DNA of 64,000 nt. It comes from Balanoglossus misakiensis. Lineage: Eukaryota; Hemichordata. The notes beneath the pieces are model-generated. The model searched no databases, was not told the origin of the DNA, and worked only from the letters and a program-made list of their open reading frames with translations. Position 1 is the first letter of the stretch; every line of letters starts with the position of its first letter. Location: NCBI GenBank assembly GCA_040954595.2, contig CM082586.2:3844001-3908000 (forward strand). The letters run 5' to 3'. Made by a program: the position numbers and the translations under genes. Of this stretch, positions 1-10,800 are shown piece by piece.

Positions 1-2
1 AT

Positions 3-1025
3 AAGGCGGTCGCAAATCCCGAGGACTCGTCTCGGGAATTCGAATGCGGTTGGGCGGCTGCCTTCATTAACATCACCGTGACGTTTCCCATGAACAAAGT
101 GATGTTCCGTCAACAACTTCATGGAATAAGATGTTTCACGGCTCTGAGACAACTGCAAAATGAAGGTCTGGTGAACCTATACCGGGGACTTCTTCCCCCA
201 CTTTTGCAGAAGACAGCGACAGTGTCGCTGATGTTTGGACTGTATGATTACTATTCGAAGGTTATCCACAACCATAATCCAACATTATCGCTTCCAGTAT
301 CTCAAGGAATAGCTGCCATGTTAGCAGGTATGTTTGGCAAATGCAGGTATATTACCATACCTCAGTGAATCATGTATCTCTATGTTATACTACATACATG
401 CATACATGTACATGTGTGTGTGTATGTATATGTATATATGTGTGTCAAATTGATCATCCCTTGGGCCTAAATATATTGTCCTGAATGCATTATTGTTCTG
501 TTGTTGACAGGTACAACAGAGGCAGTGTTGACACCATTTGAGCGTGTGCAGACCCTCCTTCAAGATCACAGACACATGAAAAACTTCAACAACACAGTCC
601 ACGCCTTCAAGGTGTTGCGTCAGTACGGTGTGAGCGAGTATTACCGCGGACTGACGCCGATTCTGCTGCGCAACGGCCCCAGCAACGTGCTCTTCTTCCA
701 GCTGCGGGGACCGTTCAAGTCGGCGTTGCCAGAGCCCGCCAGTCAGTTCGGACACGCGGTCAACGACTTCCTGAGCGGCGCCATGCTGGGCGCGCTGCTC
801 GGGACGGCGTTCTACCCGATCAACGTCGTGAAGACGCGGATGCAAGTTCATCTCGGCGGCACTCATACGTCGACCTGGAAGACGTTTCAGGTGATTTGGA
901 AAGAGCGCGGCCGCAGCGTGCGGCGGATGTTTTACGGAGTCCAGGTCAACTTCACCAGGTCGCTGGTTTCCTGGGGCATTATCAATGCATCGTATGAACT
1001 CATCAAGAAGAATTTTTTCCCATAA
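3..1025 (+). CDS. SLC25A51: SLC25A51-like mitochondrial NAD+ carrier (5' end outside window)
   Basis: Two coding exons are visible, 3-327 and 511-1025, joined through GGT (Gly) across a GT-AG intron. The frame is open to the left edge, so roughly the first 15-25 residues lie outside the window. The protein has the SLC25 fold with carrier signatures such as TFPMNKVMFRQQ, TPFERVQTLLQDH and YPINVVKTRMQ. It follows human SLC25A51/52 (MCART1) almost throughout, including YRGLLPPLLQKT, NVLFFQLRGP and the C-terminal SWGIINASYEL. In that family the protein sits in the inner mitochondrial membrane and imports NAD+ into the matrix. The human gene has a single coding exon, so the intron at 328-510, with a TG/TA-rich tract at about 398-444, is a difference. 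An ATTAAA at 1290-1295 could be the polyadenylation signal. SLC25A52 or an older common ancestor cannot be told apart here. Confidence 0.93.
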
Positions 1026-2860
1026 GTTCCAAGAGACTGTAAGATGTAAATGTCAAAGGTCATCCAGAAACCATTTGAACTATGACCCTGTGTCATGTCA
1101 GTGATCCACCATCTCAAGAAATGGTTAATACGCACTGTATAATTCATTATTAATCAGACATGAAATTTTCAATGATACAAGCCATATCCAGTGAAATAGC
1201 TTCCATCACAGTTAGTTGTACAACTGTCAATGTATCAAATGTAAGTTTTGGTGTCAGGTCAGCCAATAGTGCCACATAATGCCAAAATAATTAAAGCTGT
1301 CTTTCATTTAGAATATATACAGAACATAGACTTAATTACTGTGGTCCATCAGCAAAAATGTTTACACTATCATACACATTTAAACCAAAGAACGAACAAT
1401 GTCTTTCCAATCAAGTTTAATAATCGCGTACTCGCGTAATACCGGTAGTCTTTAATCGCTATAATGTCAGTATAACTTAGCAGTAGTTTTAGTAGTACAT
1501 ATATGTACAATGTATGTAATGCATGATCTGTGACAGTGAATAATGCCATTTTTCTTGTAAATGAAACGTCGCACATATCAGGTGTTGTAGCTGTAAAGGA
1601 TTGAGAATTGTAAGGTGGTTATAAATGGGGAGGCATGTAGGAACCCCCACCCCCACCTCTCTGTTTTCCATGTGACTGTGTTGTCTGTCTTTATCAACCA
1701 ACCCCAGCTCCTCATCAGATGTTGTTGTCAAGATATTTCATATTTACGTGAAGCAATACTAATGATATCATGTTTAAATGAAGCCCGAACATTATGTAAC
1801 ATTGAGACTTGTCGTGGTGTGTAAATAAGATGTTATAAATAGTTCAGCATTTTTAAAGTTGAAGTTTTAATTGAATGTACTAATTTCTTAACAAACGGAT
1901 GAAGAACAAAACTGATTTTTGGACAATTTTCCCAAACGGACAAAAGTGTATTTGGTTATGTTCTGTAATTGGAAAATTCCCACCGGAAGACAAATATTTT
2001 GACTATTGTTTACTGACTCCACCTTCAAATTCTCCTCCGCAGCTGGACTTAGTTTTATTGTTGAAATTGGATTCACATCTACCACAGTTCTTTCTCTAGA
2101 GATCCAACTTTACCTAGAAAACAATTGGTTTGGACTGAAGCATGGTGGGGAAAGGGTTAAAACAATGGCCACTTTTTTCACCGAACAGTTTGGCAATAAT
2201 CATGCTGCCATTTCAGCACTGAATTTGTGAACTTTATTGTGCATGCATTTCCTTGATAAGGTCAACTCTATCACAATGAACTTTACCAGAAACTTTTGTG
2301 CATGTGTTTTAGGTCAGTAGTTTTCTTTTGATGACATTTTCGATTAAAGGAATATGCAGTGATTAACTTGTAGATACTGTAGTTATAATCACATATGACA
2401 AATGTGCCATTTATGTAAATAAATAATCATCCATGATTTTACGGGGATAGTCGCAGCTTTGTATGGAAAAATACTTTCACTTTTTTCCTCATTAGTAATC
2501 AATGTAATTCAGCAAGTACAACATAGTCATTGGACTCAGAAATGTATTTGTATTTTTTGGCAAATATTTTGAGTTGAACCATATTTATATTTTGAATGAA
2601 TTCAGGGAAACGGTGTATTAATGACCGTGACATACTTTGACTCGGTCAGTTGCGACAACATAAACAAGCTTGGATTTTCAATTTTGATGACCAATACTAA
2701 TTATGATTCACAGTCTTATTATGCAATATCAATGGCTAACTTTTTCGGCAGAATGTGATCTTATTGCCTTGTCAAGTGTTAATTGTAAATTCAATTATTG
2801 GATGAATTAAAACATTTAAATTTTAATGTTTTAGTGTTTCAATCGGTCATCTGTGTGTCA
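1026..2860. other. 3' UTR and spacer after SLC25A51
   Basis: AT-rich, with no convincing coding exon; the short open frames here lack codon structure and splice sites. It contains one copy of a dispersed 85-90 bp inverted-repeat element (2076-2160, listed separately). An AATAAA at about 2419 is a possible distal polyadenylation site. Confidence 0.6.
2076..2160 (+). repeat. Short MITE-like element, family A, copy 1 (eroded left end)
   Basis: It shares the core GTTTGGACTGAA and the end GGTGGGGAAAGGGTTAA with copies at 16748-16834 (reverse), 22988-23058 (fragment), 59250-59343 and 61528-61618. Intact copies begin AACCCTTTCACC and end with its reverse complement; this copy has lost the leading AACCCTTT. 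Confidence 0.65.
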
Positions 2861-3003
2861 GTTTCGTGTTGCAATGGAAGCGAATGAGTTGTGGCGCCCT
2901 CTTTTGGCGATTACTACATTTTCTGTCGGGTAAAAGTCATTTAGATGAGAAGCCCAGGTGTATATGTACACCTGTCTGCGTACAAATTCGTTTGGAGAAT
3001 CAA

Positions 3004-3150
3004 ACCAATCAGAGTTTGCGTACTAGATACGATTGGAGAATAACCAATCAGATGGCGTTTCAGGAGATCGCAGAACCTCGTGATGAAGCACAAGTTTTCT
3101 GCTCGGGTCAATTCACATTCAAATTCGGCTATCCTGGTGTCTGTATAAAT
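3004..3150 (+). promoter_or_regulatory. CCAAT/TATA promoter of the CRAL-TRIO gene
   Basis: CCAATCA at about 3005-3011, an inverted CCAAT (ATTGG) at about 3033-3037 and CCAATCA at about 3044-3050 lie within 50 bases. They are followed by TATAAAT at 3144-3150. The predicted start of transcription is near 3175, about 130 bases before the ATG at 3303. Clustered CCAAT boxes are typical NF-Y sites. This arrangement argues that the following exon is a live gene rather than a stray fragment. Confidence 0.55.
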
Positions 3151-3302
3151 TCAAGTAGGAACACGCTATAGGCTTCGTTCCAGGTTCTAGCTGTCCGGGA
3201 TAAATCGAAGTTCTATATCCGAGGTTGAAAGGTTTGTGGGGTTCCAATTTCTAGACTACTGAAAGCATTATATTACCAAGTTTGGGAGAGTGGAAAAAAA
3301 TC

Positions 3303-3537
3303 ATGCCGCAACAAGAAAAACCTTACGTTTGCACCCTAAGCAAGGAACTGCAAGAGAAAGCAGCTCGAGAATTGAACGAAACGACCGACTCTAGAGAAAA
3401 GTGTTTCCGCGAAATGCGAGAACGGATCAAGACTCGGCCAGACATTCGATTTCGGAGCGACGAGGCGTTCCTTCTCCGTTTTCTCCGTGCGCGCAAGTTC
3501 GACGTCGACCGAGCCTTCAAGAATCTCGTGCCAGGAA
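3303..3537 (+). CDS. First coding exon of a CRAL-TRIO (clavesin/TTPA-like) lipid-transfer protein; gene incomplete
   Basis: The exon starts MPQQEKPYVCTLSKELQEKA and runs through a CRAL-TRIO N-terminal helical domain. The diagnostic stretch is TRPDIRFRSDEAFLLRFLRARKFDVDRAF, given here in two parts: TRPDIRFRSDEAF, then LLRFLRARKFDVDRAF. Clavesins and alpha-tocopherol transfer protein have the same block; they carry phosphoinositides or hydrophobic ligands between endosomal membranes. I chose the ATG at 3303. The exon probably ends at a donor GTAATA after 3537; a weaker donor follows 3527. The lipid-binding CRAL-TRIO domain (about 180 more residues) was not found downstream in this window. Either the next exons are very distant, with other genes in the intron, or the gene is a truncated duplicate. 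Confidence 0.7.
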
Positions 3538-3608
3538 GTAATAGTAATAATAACCCAAACTGTCTTTCATGTCCTTATTTTTCAGCCTGCCGACACGCGA
3601 TCCGATAA

Positions 3609-4337
3609 GTGTGTAATTAATTAGCTTTCAAATTACCGGCTGCATAAATTGAACTTCCCCAACAATATTAAAAATAGTTTATGTCCTTTAATACCAGGAT
3701 GTGCCTAATGACATGTTAAAATTATACATTTTTTATCCAACACTAGGTTTCAAATATAATAATGTTATTCTTCCATATCTGGCAACAAACTGCTAAAATC
3801 ATAGTTTAATAAACTCAACCGAGGATTTACATCATATTAAACGGAAAGATATCCAATATTTATAATCCAATCGAGGGTTTCAAATATTCCATGTCATTAA
3901 AAATTTACCAAGGCTACAAGTGTGGTTGCTTTTCGTTTCAAAGTGTCCCTGTCTTCCTAAAGCACAGGTCAGTAACAGATCAGTTGCAATTAGGCGCAAA
4001 ATCATCAAACCAGACGAAGCTGAAATTATTAAATCAAATTAAATTTCCACATTTGTTACCCGGCTTCAAGCCAATTCAAGGCATACAGTCACCAATGCAG
4101 ATTCACCCACAGTTAGGAAAGTTGAGATGTAGCCAATCAATTTTTCGATAGGTGGCCACGCAAAAAAGTGCGTCATTCGAAGACATAGACACGCACTTTT
4201 GACCGTATATAGGCATATGTAAATTATTGGTGATCATATACCTTTAATTCCGACGAAAAAGTTTTCCATCTTTTGTCGACCTGGACAGTCCCAAATACGC
4301 GTAATTTTCATTTAGACTTAGGTTCGTATTTTGTTAT
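3609..4337. other. AT-rich stretch, no gene seen
   Basis: Probably intron 1 or downstream flank of the CRAL-TRIO gene. No CRAL-TRIO continuation is visible. It contains a repeat at 4150-4225 that recurs at 8018-8110. Confidence 0.5.
4150..4225 (+). repeat. Dispersed repeat, family E, copy 1
   Basis: GGTGGCCACGCAAAAAAGTG is followed by GAAGACA, GCACTTTTGAC and ATGTAAATTATT. The same order of blocks recurs at 8018-8110 with small insertions. No inverted ends were seen. Confidence 0.5.
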
Positions 4338-4343
4338 TTTATT
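4338..4343 (-). terminator. Polyadenylation signal AATAAA of the 4381-5745 gene
   Basis: The complement of TTTATT gives AATAAA about 40 bases after the stop codon of the minus-strand gene. Confidence 0.55.
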
Positions 4344-4380
4344 TTTCACATTTTTCGATGTTATCGTTTTTTGAGTACTT

Positions 4381-5745
4381 TTAGTATACTTTACGGACGA
4401 TGTAATCTTCTTTGGAGCGTTTTAAAGCGGTCGGTTGGAGGAACGAGTGTAAAAGGTGATTGGTTGAACTGGTCGCGTCAGAAATCGCAAATCCCGGGTG
4501 CAGCATGTGTTTTTGGAGAGGTAATACTTTCACAAGATCTTTCTGTTTCTGAGCAGGCGCCCTGCTTGTCTTTTCCACGCCGAAGTTTCTGGTGATCGGT
4601 TTGTTGACTGTGATGCGGGGAACCGTGGTCTTCTGCCTGATGTTCATCAAACCGCCGGCCTTGCGAGGTTGATCTGGGACGACGCTGTGGGCGACAGTAG
4701 CTGTTTCACTGACGGTGAGGCTTGCTAGCGACAGGACGGCGGTGGTGACCCGACTGCCCGATGCGGCCGGCGACGGCGATGAAACATTCTCCACCCGGGG
4801 AGAAGAACTTGTGGCGCGCTGGGCACGACTCCCTTCGGCGCCCCGCTCCATCTGTATCACAAGGGGTAGATATGAATGATAAAAGTTGCCAGGTGCAGAT
4901 GATTGTGGATCTTTCGTCGACTGAACCAACATCCGATCGGTATACAGGTTAAAAATTCCGTTTCCAGGCTCCCGCGGCCGTTTCAGGTCCTGCTGCTCGA
5001 ATAAAGTTTCAGCGAGTTTCTCCATCGCCCGCTGAGCCGGCAGCCTGGCGTCGGTGTAAGCCATCTTGAGGCGGCCCGCCGCTTGGAAGTGGTTGTTGGG
5101 AAACTGTCGGTACACGGGCACACGAACCGAGCCGAACATGGAGCCCCTGCAGGAGTGCAAAATATTAAGAGACCCGGTCTCGATATCCAGTGTCGGCGTC
5201 AGCAGTCTGATTTTGGACTTCGGCACGTTGAGCAGATGGAATGGTATGGGAGATTTCTTCGGGTGGTCGGCATCGTCGCCGATGTCCGAGTCGTCGTCAG
5301 AAAAATCGGACAAATCTCCCCGCTGCGATTTCTTCTTTTTGGACCGGGCCAACATCCGGTCGATGAACTTTCTGACCGATCTTGGTAGCTGCGTCCTGTC
5401 GTCGTCCTTGTTTCTGCTGGCTTTTCTGCGCCGCCGCCGTTTCTTCTTGGCTCGCTTTCTCGACGCCTGTTCCTCTTCCAGCGCTTTATTCTCCCCCAGC
5501 AACTTCAGTTCTTGCAGCTCCTTGGAGATGTCCTCCATCTCTTCCATGATGTTGTCCTTTCGCGAAAGCAGCATTTCCTTGGCGGTGACATGGTCGGTTG
5601 TCCTGGAGTCTTCGCCAAGGACTGCCGGTGAGCCAGCAACGTCGTTTGCGGTTCCGTCTTTCGACATGGCCGGAATGTTCGCAACCGAGCCCGCACCAGC
5701 GCTTGGCGACGAGTCGTCAGATGTAGTCACGGTTGCAGTCGCCAT
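4381..5745 (-). CDS. Unrecognised 454-aa basic, probably nuclear protein, intronless
   Basis: One uninterrupted frame from ATG at 5745 to TAA at 4381, GC-richer than its surroundings. Order of features: Ser/Ala-rich N-terminus (1-50); a short charged helix, likely coiled coil (about 57-95); a strong basic cluster RKRAKKKRRRRRKASRNK (about 96-112), a probable nuclear localisation signal; a second basic patch RSKKKKSQR; an acidic serine run SDFSDDDSDIGDD that looks like a casein kinase 2 site. A denser, possibly folded part follows at about 165-260 (PIPFHLLNVPKSKIRLLTP, FGSVRVPVYRQFPNNHF). The C-terminal 150 residues are low complexity with KQKDLVKVLP and EDYIVRKVY. I do not recognise the family. 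A real gene is supported by length, a single frame, the start context and the AATAAA just downstream. Confidence 0.75.
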   Translation of the reverse strand: MATATVTTSDDSSPSAGAGSVANIPAMSKDGTANDVAGSPAVLGEDSRTTDHVTAKEMLLSRKDNIMEEMEDISKELQELKLLGENKALEEEQASRKRAKKKRRRRRKASRNKDDDRTQLPRSVRKFIDRMLARSKKKKSQRGDLSDFSDDDSDIGDDADHPKKSPIPFHLLNVPKSKIRLLTPTLDIETGSLNILHSCRGSMFGSVRVPVYRQFPNNHFQAAGRLKMAYTDARLPAQRAMEKLAETLFEQQDLKRPREPGNGIFNLYTDRMLVQSTKDPQSSAPGNFYHSYLPLVIQMERGAEGSRAQRATSSSPRVENVSSPSPAASGSRVTTAVLSLASLTVSETATVAHSVVPDQPRKAGGLMNIRQKTTVPRITVNKPITRNFGVEKTSRAPAQKQKDLVKVLPLQKHMLHPGFAISDATSSTNHLLHSFLQPTALKRSKEDYIVRKVY

Positions 5746-6283
5746 GGCGGAGAAAGATCCCTTCCCAAGTATGTGCCGCCGGTCAAGGCAAGGACAAAGC
5801 TAGCCAATCTGTCATACACGCGAACCTGTGGTAAAAATAAAATGCGAAACTTCTGTAAAAGTTGCGTTTCGTTCTCCAGAAGCCAGTCACATCATAAACC
5901 GTCAGACACACAGAGAGATTCCCATTGCTCTACCTTGTACAAAGGCCAGTATTACAACACCTGTTAATATAGCTATAACGCATATCTAGCAGCTCAAAAA
6001 TGTTTCGAGCGAGGCCAGCATCACGCACTATCGACGACGATGGAGAAATTTCCTGTTTTTCTTTTTGCTGGGGTAACACGGTTCCCATGACACTCAGAGG
6101 CAGCGTCTCCAGGTGCATGAGGTGTGTACTGTGTAGTCCACAAGAGGAAATCGAACTCAATTATTGATCGTACCCTCGCATTGCATATTTATGACCAAAT
6201 AATTCAAAACGAAGGCAAATCATTATTCTGTGCGTGCGCTGTGGGCAAGGTCACAAACATCTATAACTCTCTTAAAAAAATTC

Positions 6284-6486
<203 letters not shown>

Positions 6487-8017
6487 CGTACCTGTTTCAG
6501 TTTTGCTGGACTTTATGTGGCGTGCACTTCTCCGTAGATTGTGTTTTTTTCCTCTTTCTAGTATGCTTAAAATGATGACGTGAAAAAAAGAAGTGAGCGT
6601 CGAGAATGAGCAGTTTTGTGCGAACGTGAAATTTTCGCCGATTGCTGTAGGTCCCTCTCCCAGACACTGGACGAAAAATGTGGTGTGAAGAATGTTTGTG
6701 GACTGGAAAATTCGTGCATAATGTTTGGGAAGAGGTGCTCTCTGGTGATTTGCTGGCCCAAGACGAACAGCTGAAGCCTCACCTTCGTGAACGAATAGGA
6801 ACCGTTAGGTTATCGTTGTTTAGGCAACGATTCGTAGCAACGGCGCCTGCATGCATGCATGGCTGTTTCTCCCGGTCGCCGGGGATGTCCACGATGCATA
6901 CTTCTCAACGCCAAGCAATCTCGCGATGAAATTCCATTGCCATTCTGCACAGCATAGTGTTCAGTTTACGCACGGTGCGTAGATCCTCTTCCGGGAGTTT
7001 AGACTTCAATTTCCCTCCACAGGTCGCAATGAACAGGAACCGATATCGCAACACACAGTACATTAAAACACTGCAACATAGTTCCTAGAATTGGCTCTCT
7101 GATTTCGAATCCAGAAACTGTCCACGTTTTTGTCTATTTGATGATTAAATGTAAGTTGTCAGTGATATCGCACAGTTTAGACTAACACACTGGTTGCCTT
7201 AGTGACTGGTAAGTTTCTTCGATCGGGGAGGGGGGGGGGTAAGTGATGGGGGAGGCCAATTTGACGAAATTCGTTTAGTTCATTATGACATGTATTGGCA
7301 TAGGCTTTGGGCAAGTATATGCAAAATGCGACCTTGTCCGTGGAATTTTATATGATATTACCCCGGGTACCCTTTATGGACACAGTCATCATGAGAGTAT
7401 TGTACTGTGATAATGGAAGACTGCAATCTTTTTTCCAAGCTGCAAATGACAAATAGAATCGATGTCTAGCAGTAAATATTAATTTGTTCGTCTGTGCGTA
7501 GCAATCAAGATGTCAGTCCTCCCATCGCGAAGGGCAGGTGCTTCAGTCCAGTTGTCCCGCACAGGAAATACAGTATGCTTTCCAAGGGAAGCTACTGGCC
7601 ACTTCGTTGCTACAGCAACACGCCCATCATGTTTGCTTCATAACATTGCATGATGTTATAACTGACGCTGAACCGAAAAACGGTGACCAGCGTTTTCATA
7701 TGGTTAGACTGGAGTGACTCCATTTTCGGACATCTCAGTACAGTACAGTATCCATATACTGTACCAGTACATTATATATGTATTTACCATAGATACGATG
7801 CCTTCATTAAAGGCATGCTGTATGTAGGCGTATAGGTCTTTGTTTGGTTGCTTGTTACTGACATTCTTTCAGCATTTCTGTTGTCGTGTGTCGTCTGTCC
7901 ATGTGTTCTGTTTGTGTTGATATTTTGTTGAAGACTCTGGGAGATTTGATCGTTGGCTGATTTTTTTCCCAGGACGACTGATAATTTGCCCTCGTATATG
8001 CAGTCCACATGTACAGA

Positions 8018-8110
8018 GGGTGGCACACGCAAAAAAAAGTGAGCCATCCAACGGTCAGTCGAAGACAAAAAGCACTTTTGACTTTTACATGTATGTGTAA
8101 AATTATTTAT
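8018..8110 (+). repeat. Dispersed repeat, family E, copy 2
   Basis: It begins GGTGGCACACGCAAAAAAAA and continues with GAAGACA, GCACTTTTGAC and GTGTAAAATTATT, in the same order as at 4150-4225. This copy is about 17 bases longer. Confidence 0.5.
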
Positions 8111-9438
8111 TCAGACACAATATAGGCCGTCGGCCTTTGCGTATACAAAATAACACGTCACTTGAAATCTTCAGAGGACACAAAAATATAAGAATTACTC
8201 GAGTTACATGTCAAGGCCCAGATTCGGTTCATACTTCAGAAAAAAAATTTCGTGGCATTTATTGGTACATGAATATATAAATAAGGGTGATTGTATATAA
8301 CTTAAAAGGGATTCTACTTAGGGTTCATCTTTCCTCGAGTCTCAAACACTCCCCGTATTTTCATAAACAAACTGGCCCACCCAGAAAAAAACCCGGTTTT
8401 TTCCAGAATGTATTTTTGCGTACGTTCGGGATGTGTGTTCCACAAATACATGGAAACATCCGATAACATTTCAATAAATTTCCGAAATCCACGCGGTTTA
8501 CCGGGCTCTTATGGTATTCCCTGCAGGAAGGGCAGTTAGTGAGGCCCGTAGCGAATACATTCATGTCTCGGAAGTAAGATCGTTGGACTTCTTCAGAACC
8601 GAATAACACACTGGAAAAAAATATGTTTACAAGTTGGTTGCATGAAAGAAGAAAATAAGTTGAGGATATAATAAGGTTATAACTTCTTTAGATTGTTTTT
8701 GCTTTTGTAGTGTCGCAGTCAGCACAAGTTATACAACATAATACCAGATTTACACTGGGAAAATTAGAAACGTTTCAGAGACACCGGCCCTTTGTAAACA
8801 CAGAGAATCAATCGTTTGGGTCGCCTTGTGTCCAAACACACCGTGACACAAAGTTTAAGCAAAGACCCTGACGCTCGGCCCCATAGAAAATGTGTTGCAG
8901 AGAGTTGTTAATCCTTTACACTGGCTCAGGTCTGGCCGGGAAAGCCGTCTCAAATCTAAAAGGTTTCAGGACCATTTAAACCGTTCACACATAATAATTT
9001 ACGCCAGTATTTGATCTGAGACGTTTTTGATCATGTTACTAAGCGGGCAACAAGAGGGGGAATGTTGGTCCTTCGAAAGTTATAATACGACGGGGCGGTA
9101 TAGACAGAATTCTTTCTACACATGGATTAAATGTATCTATTTGAAAATAACATGTGTGGTATGACTGGTATCCATAGCACCGGTTGTGTCATGGACATGG
9201 TCTTCACGGAAATGGTCGTATACCTAACAACAGCGAGCATAAAAATAGCCGTCCCGCTATTGCCATGACACCAGCCTGACTTAGGACGGCTGGGAGCATG
9301 TCAGAAATTCCTTCCTCCAATTATGGCTTCGATTGCTGAAACGAACAGCGCCCGTTGATTAGTTCATTCGTAAGATGAGATGGAATACATTTATCGATCT
9401 CACGTATAGGAAAAATTGAGATGCTCGTACTAAGCTCT

Positions 9439-10147
9439 TCACATTATTCGGCACTTGGGCGCATCGAACTCGAATCTCGACGGAATGGACGCGAGGCTGG
9501 ACGTCGACGATGTGGACTCCCGCGAGAGTGCCCGCTCTATTTTCTTCATCGTATTCAAAGATGCCGCCGTTTTCGCGTCCTTCTCGTTTGATTTGATGCC
9601 ATAGCGATTCCGCATCTCGTTGCGCAGTCGGGCCCTCTCTGCGTTGCGCACGTGCTTCTGCGACGTCGATTGTACACTGAAAAGTGAACACACACCAGAT
9701 TCTATGTTATAAAGGAAATTACACAAGGAAAATAGTTCCTCGGATTGTCTGACCAGGGTGTGATATTATTTTTAAAGGAAAAATGAAAGTGTAATGATAT
9801 TTTGCCATTGGTGACAAATGAATTCTAGTCCGGACTTGAATCCAACTTTCAAACATAACAATGCGCATGTTGATTCAGCTCAGTACCAGAAACTCGCTCA
9901 TTGCAAGCAAACACACGAAACGTATTAACAATCTTTATAAAGACAAAATCACCAAGCGACTAGTGGACTTGTCTACCCCCAAAAAAGCAAAAACTCACCT
10001 TATCGCTGAGCGCTTTCTTTCGGCCTTCTCCCTTTCCTTCCTCGGTGTTGTTTGAACGAAACTCTCTTCGTCATCAAACGGCCATTCGATGCCCTCGAAA
10101 ATCTGCGATACGCATCTGTTCAGTGTTCTCTTCACCTGGGCAGTCAT
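9439..10147 (-). CDS. CPLX: Complexin with C-terminal CaaX box (complexin-3/4-like), two exons
   Basis: I assembled exon 1 (10147-9999) and exon 2 (9676-9439). The donor is AG|GTGAGT, the acceptor TTTTCAG, and the junction codon AGT; together they give 128 residues. Complexins clamp and activate assembled SNARE complexes at synaptic vesicles. The SNARE-binding central helix is clear at about residues 58-80: RNAERARLRNEMRNRYGIK. The short amphipathic N-terminus (MTAQVKRTLNRCVSQIF) resembles the start of complexin-3/4. The C-terminus CRIM is a CaaX motif, as in complexin-3/4, and predicts prenylation and membrane attachment. The accessory helix is shorter and the protein is about 30 residues shorter than vertebrate complexin-3/4. 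A Ser/Thr-rich tract precedes the CaaX. A TATA box lies about 80 bases upstream. Confidence 0.82.
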
Positions 10148-10227
10148 GGTTACTCGGGATGTTGCCTGAATGATGCTGTTTCGACTTCGAGACGATGGTA
10201 AATGACAGCGACACTAGGCAATCTCGG

Positions 10228-10235
10228 CTTTATAG
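10228..10235 (-). promoter_or_regulatory. TATA box of the complexin gene
   Basis: CTATAAAG on the minus strand lies 81 bases before the start codon. It predicts transcription from about 10200 and a 5' UTR of about 50 bases without an upstream ATG. Confidence 0.55.
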
Positions 10236-10468
10236 CTTCACCCCAACCCCCGGTCGCATGGAGGGGTGTTCAATAATCAGTATCCAGTTGGGCGGGGCCT
10301 CAGTGAAGCACTTTGGTGAACCGAATCGGAGGATTGACATATGGAGACACTCAAAACTCCATTGGAAAACAACTTGTGTAATGCGTAAAGCTGCAGGTTT
10401 AGAAAATAAAGAAAAATATTTTTGTTATTGAAATATCCTCTTTCTGATACTGTAAGGCAAAAACTGCA

Positions 10469-10800
10469 TTAAAGGGACAAAGTCTCTCTCTCGCTGCCCC
10501 TTTTCCATTAATTATGTTTGATATAAGACACCGTTTATATGGATATACATGTATAGTGAATCAACGTTCAACCACACAAACCTTCCATCCCGCTTGTAGA
10601 CACGAGTGAGAGTGAAAAAAACTCGCCAAAATGAGTAATCGGATCGGTCTCTACCATTTATTCATTTTGGGCGCGTTTTTTTTCTCTCATATCATACAAG
10701 CGGGATGGAAGTTGTGTGTGGTCGAACGTTGATTCACCATATATCCTCATGTAGAATAATTCATGGAAAAAGGGTAGCGAGAGAGACTCTATCCCTTTAA
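10469..10800. repeat. Foldback MITE, family B, full-length copy
   Basis: It starts TTAAAGGGACAAAGTCTCTC and ends with the near-exact reverse complement GAGAGACTCTATCCCTTTAA. The similarity of the two arms runs about 150 bases inward (for example GTGAATCAACGTT and CATCCCGCTTGTA on both arms), so almost the whole element is an inverted repeat. TTAA at both ends could be the target duplication. A half copy lies at 23073-23158. Confidence 0.85.

Noticed and set aside
5066-5803. 245-codon plus-strand frame opposite the 454-aa gene
   Set aside because: Ser/Phe/Leu-rich antisense shadow; the minus frame has a proper ATG, nuclear signals and a downstream AATAAA.
6678-6929. 83-codon frame considered as a further exon of the CRAL-TRIO gene
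   Set aside because: No CRAL-TRIO motifs and no acceptor or donor at suitable places.
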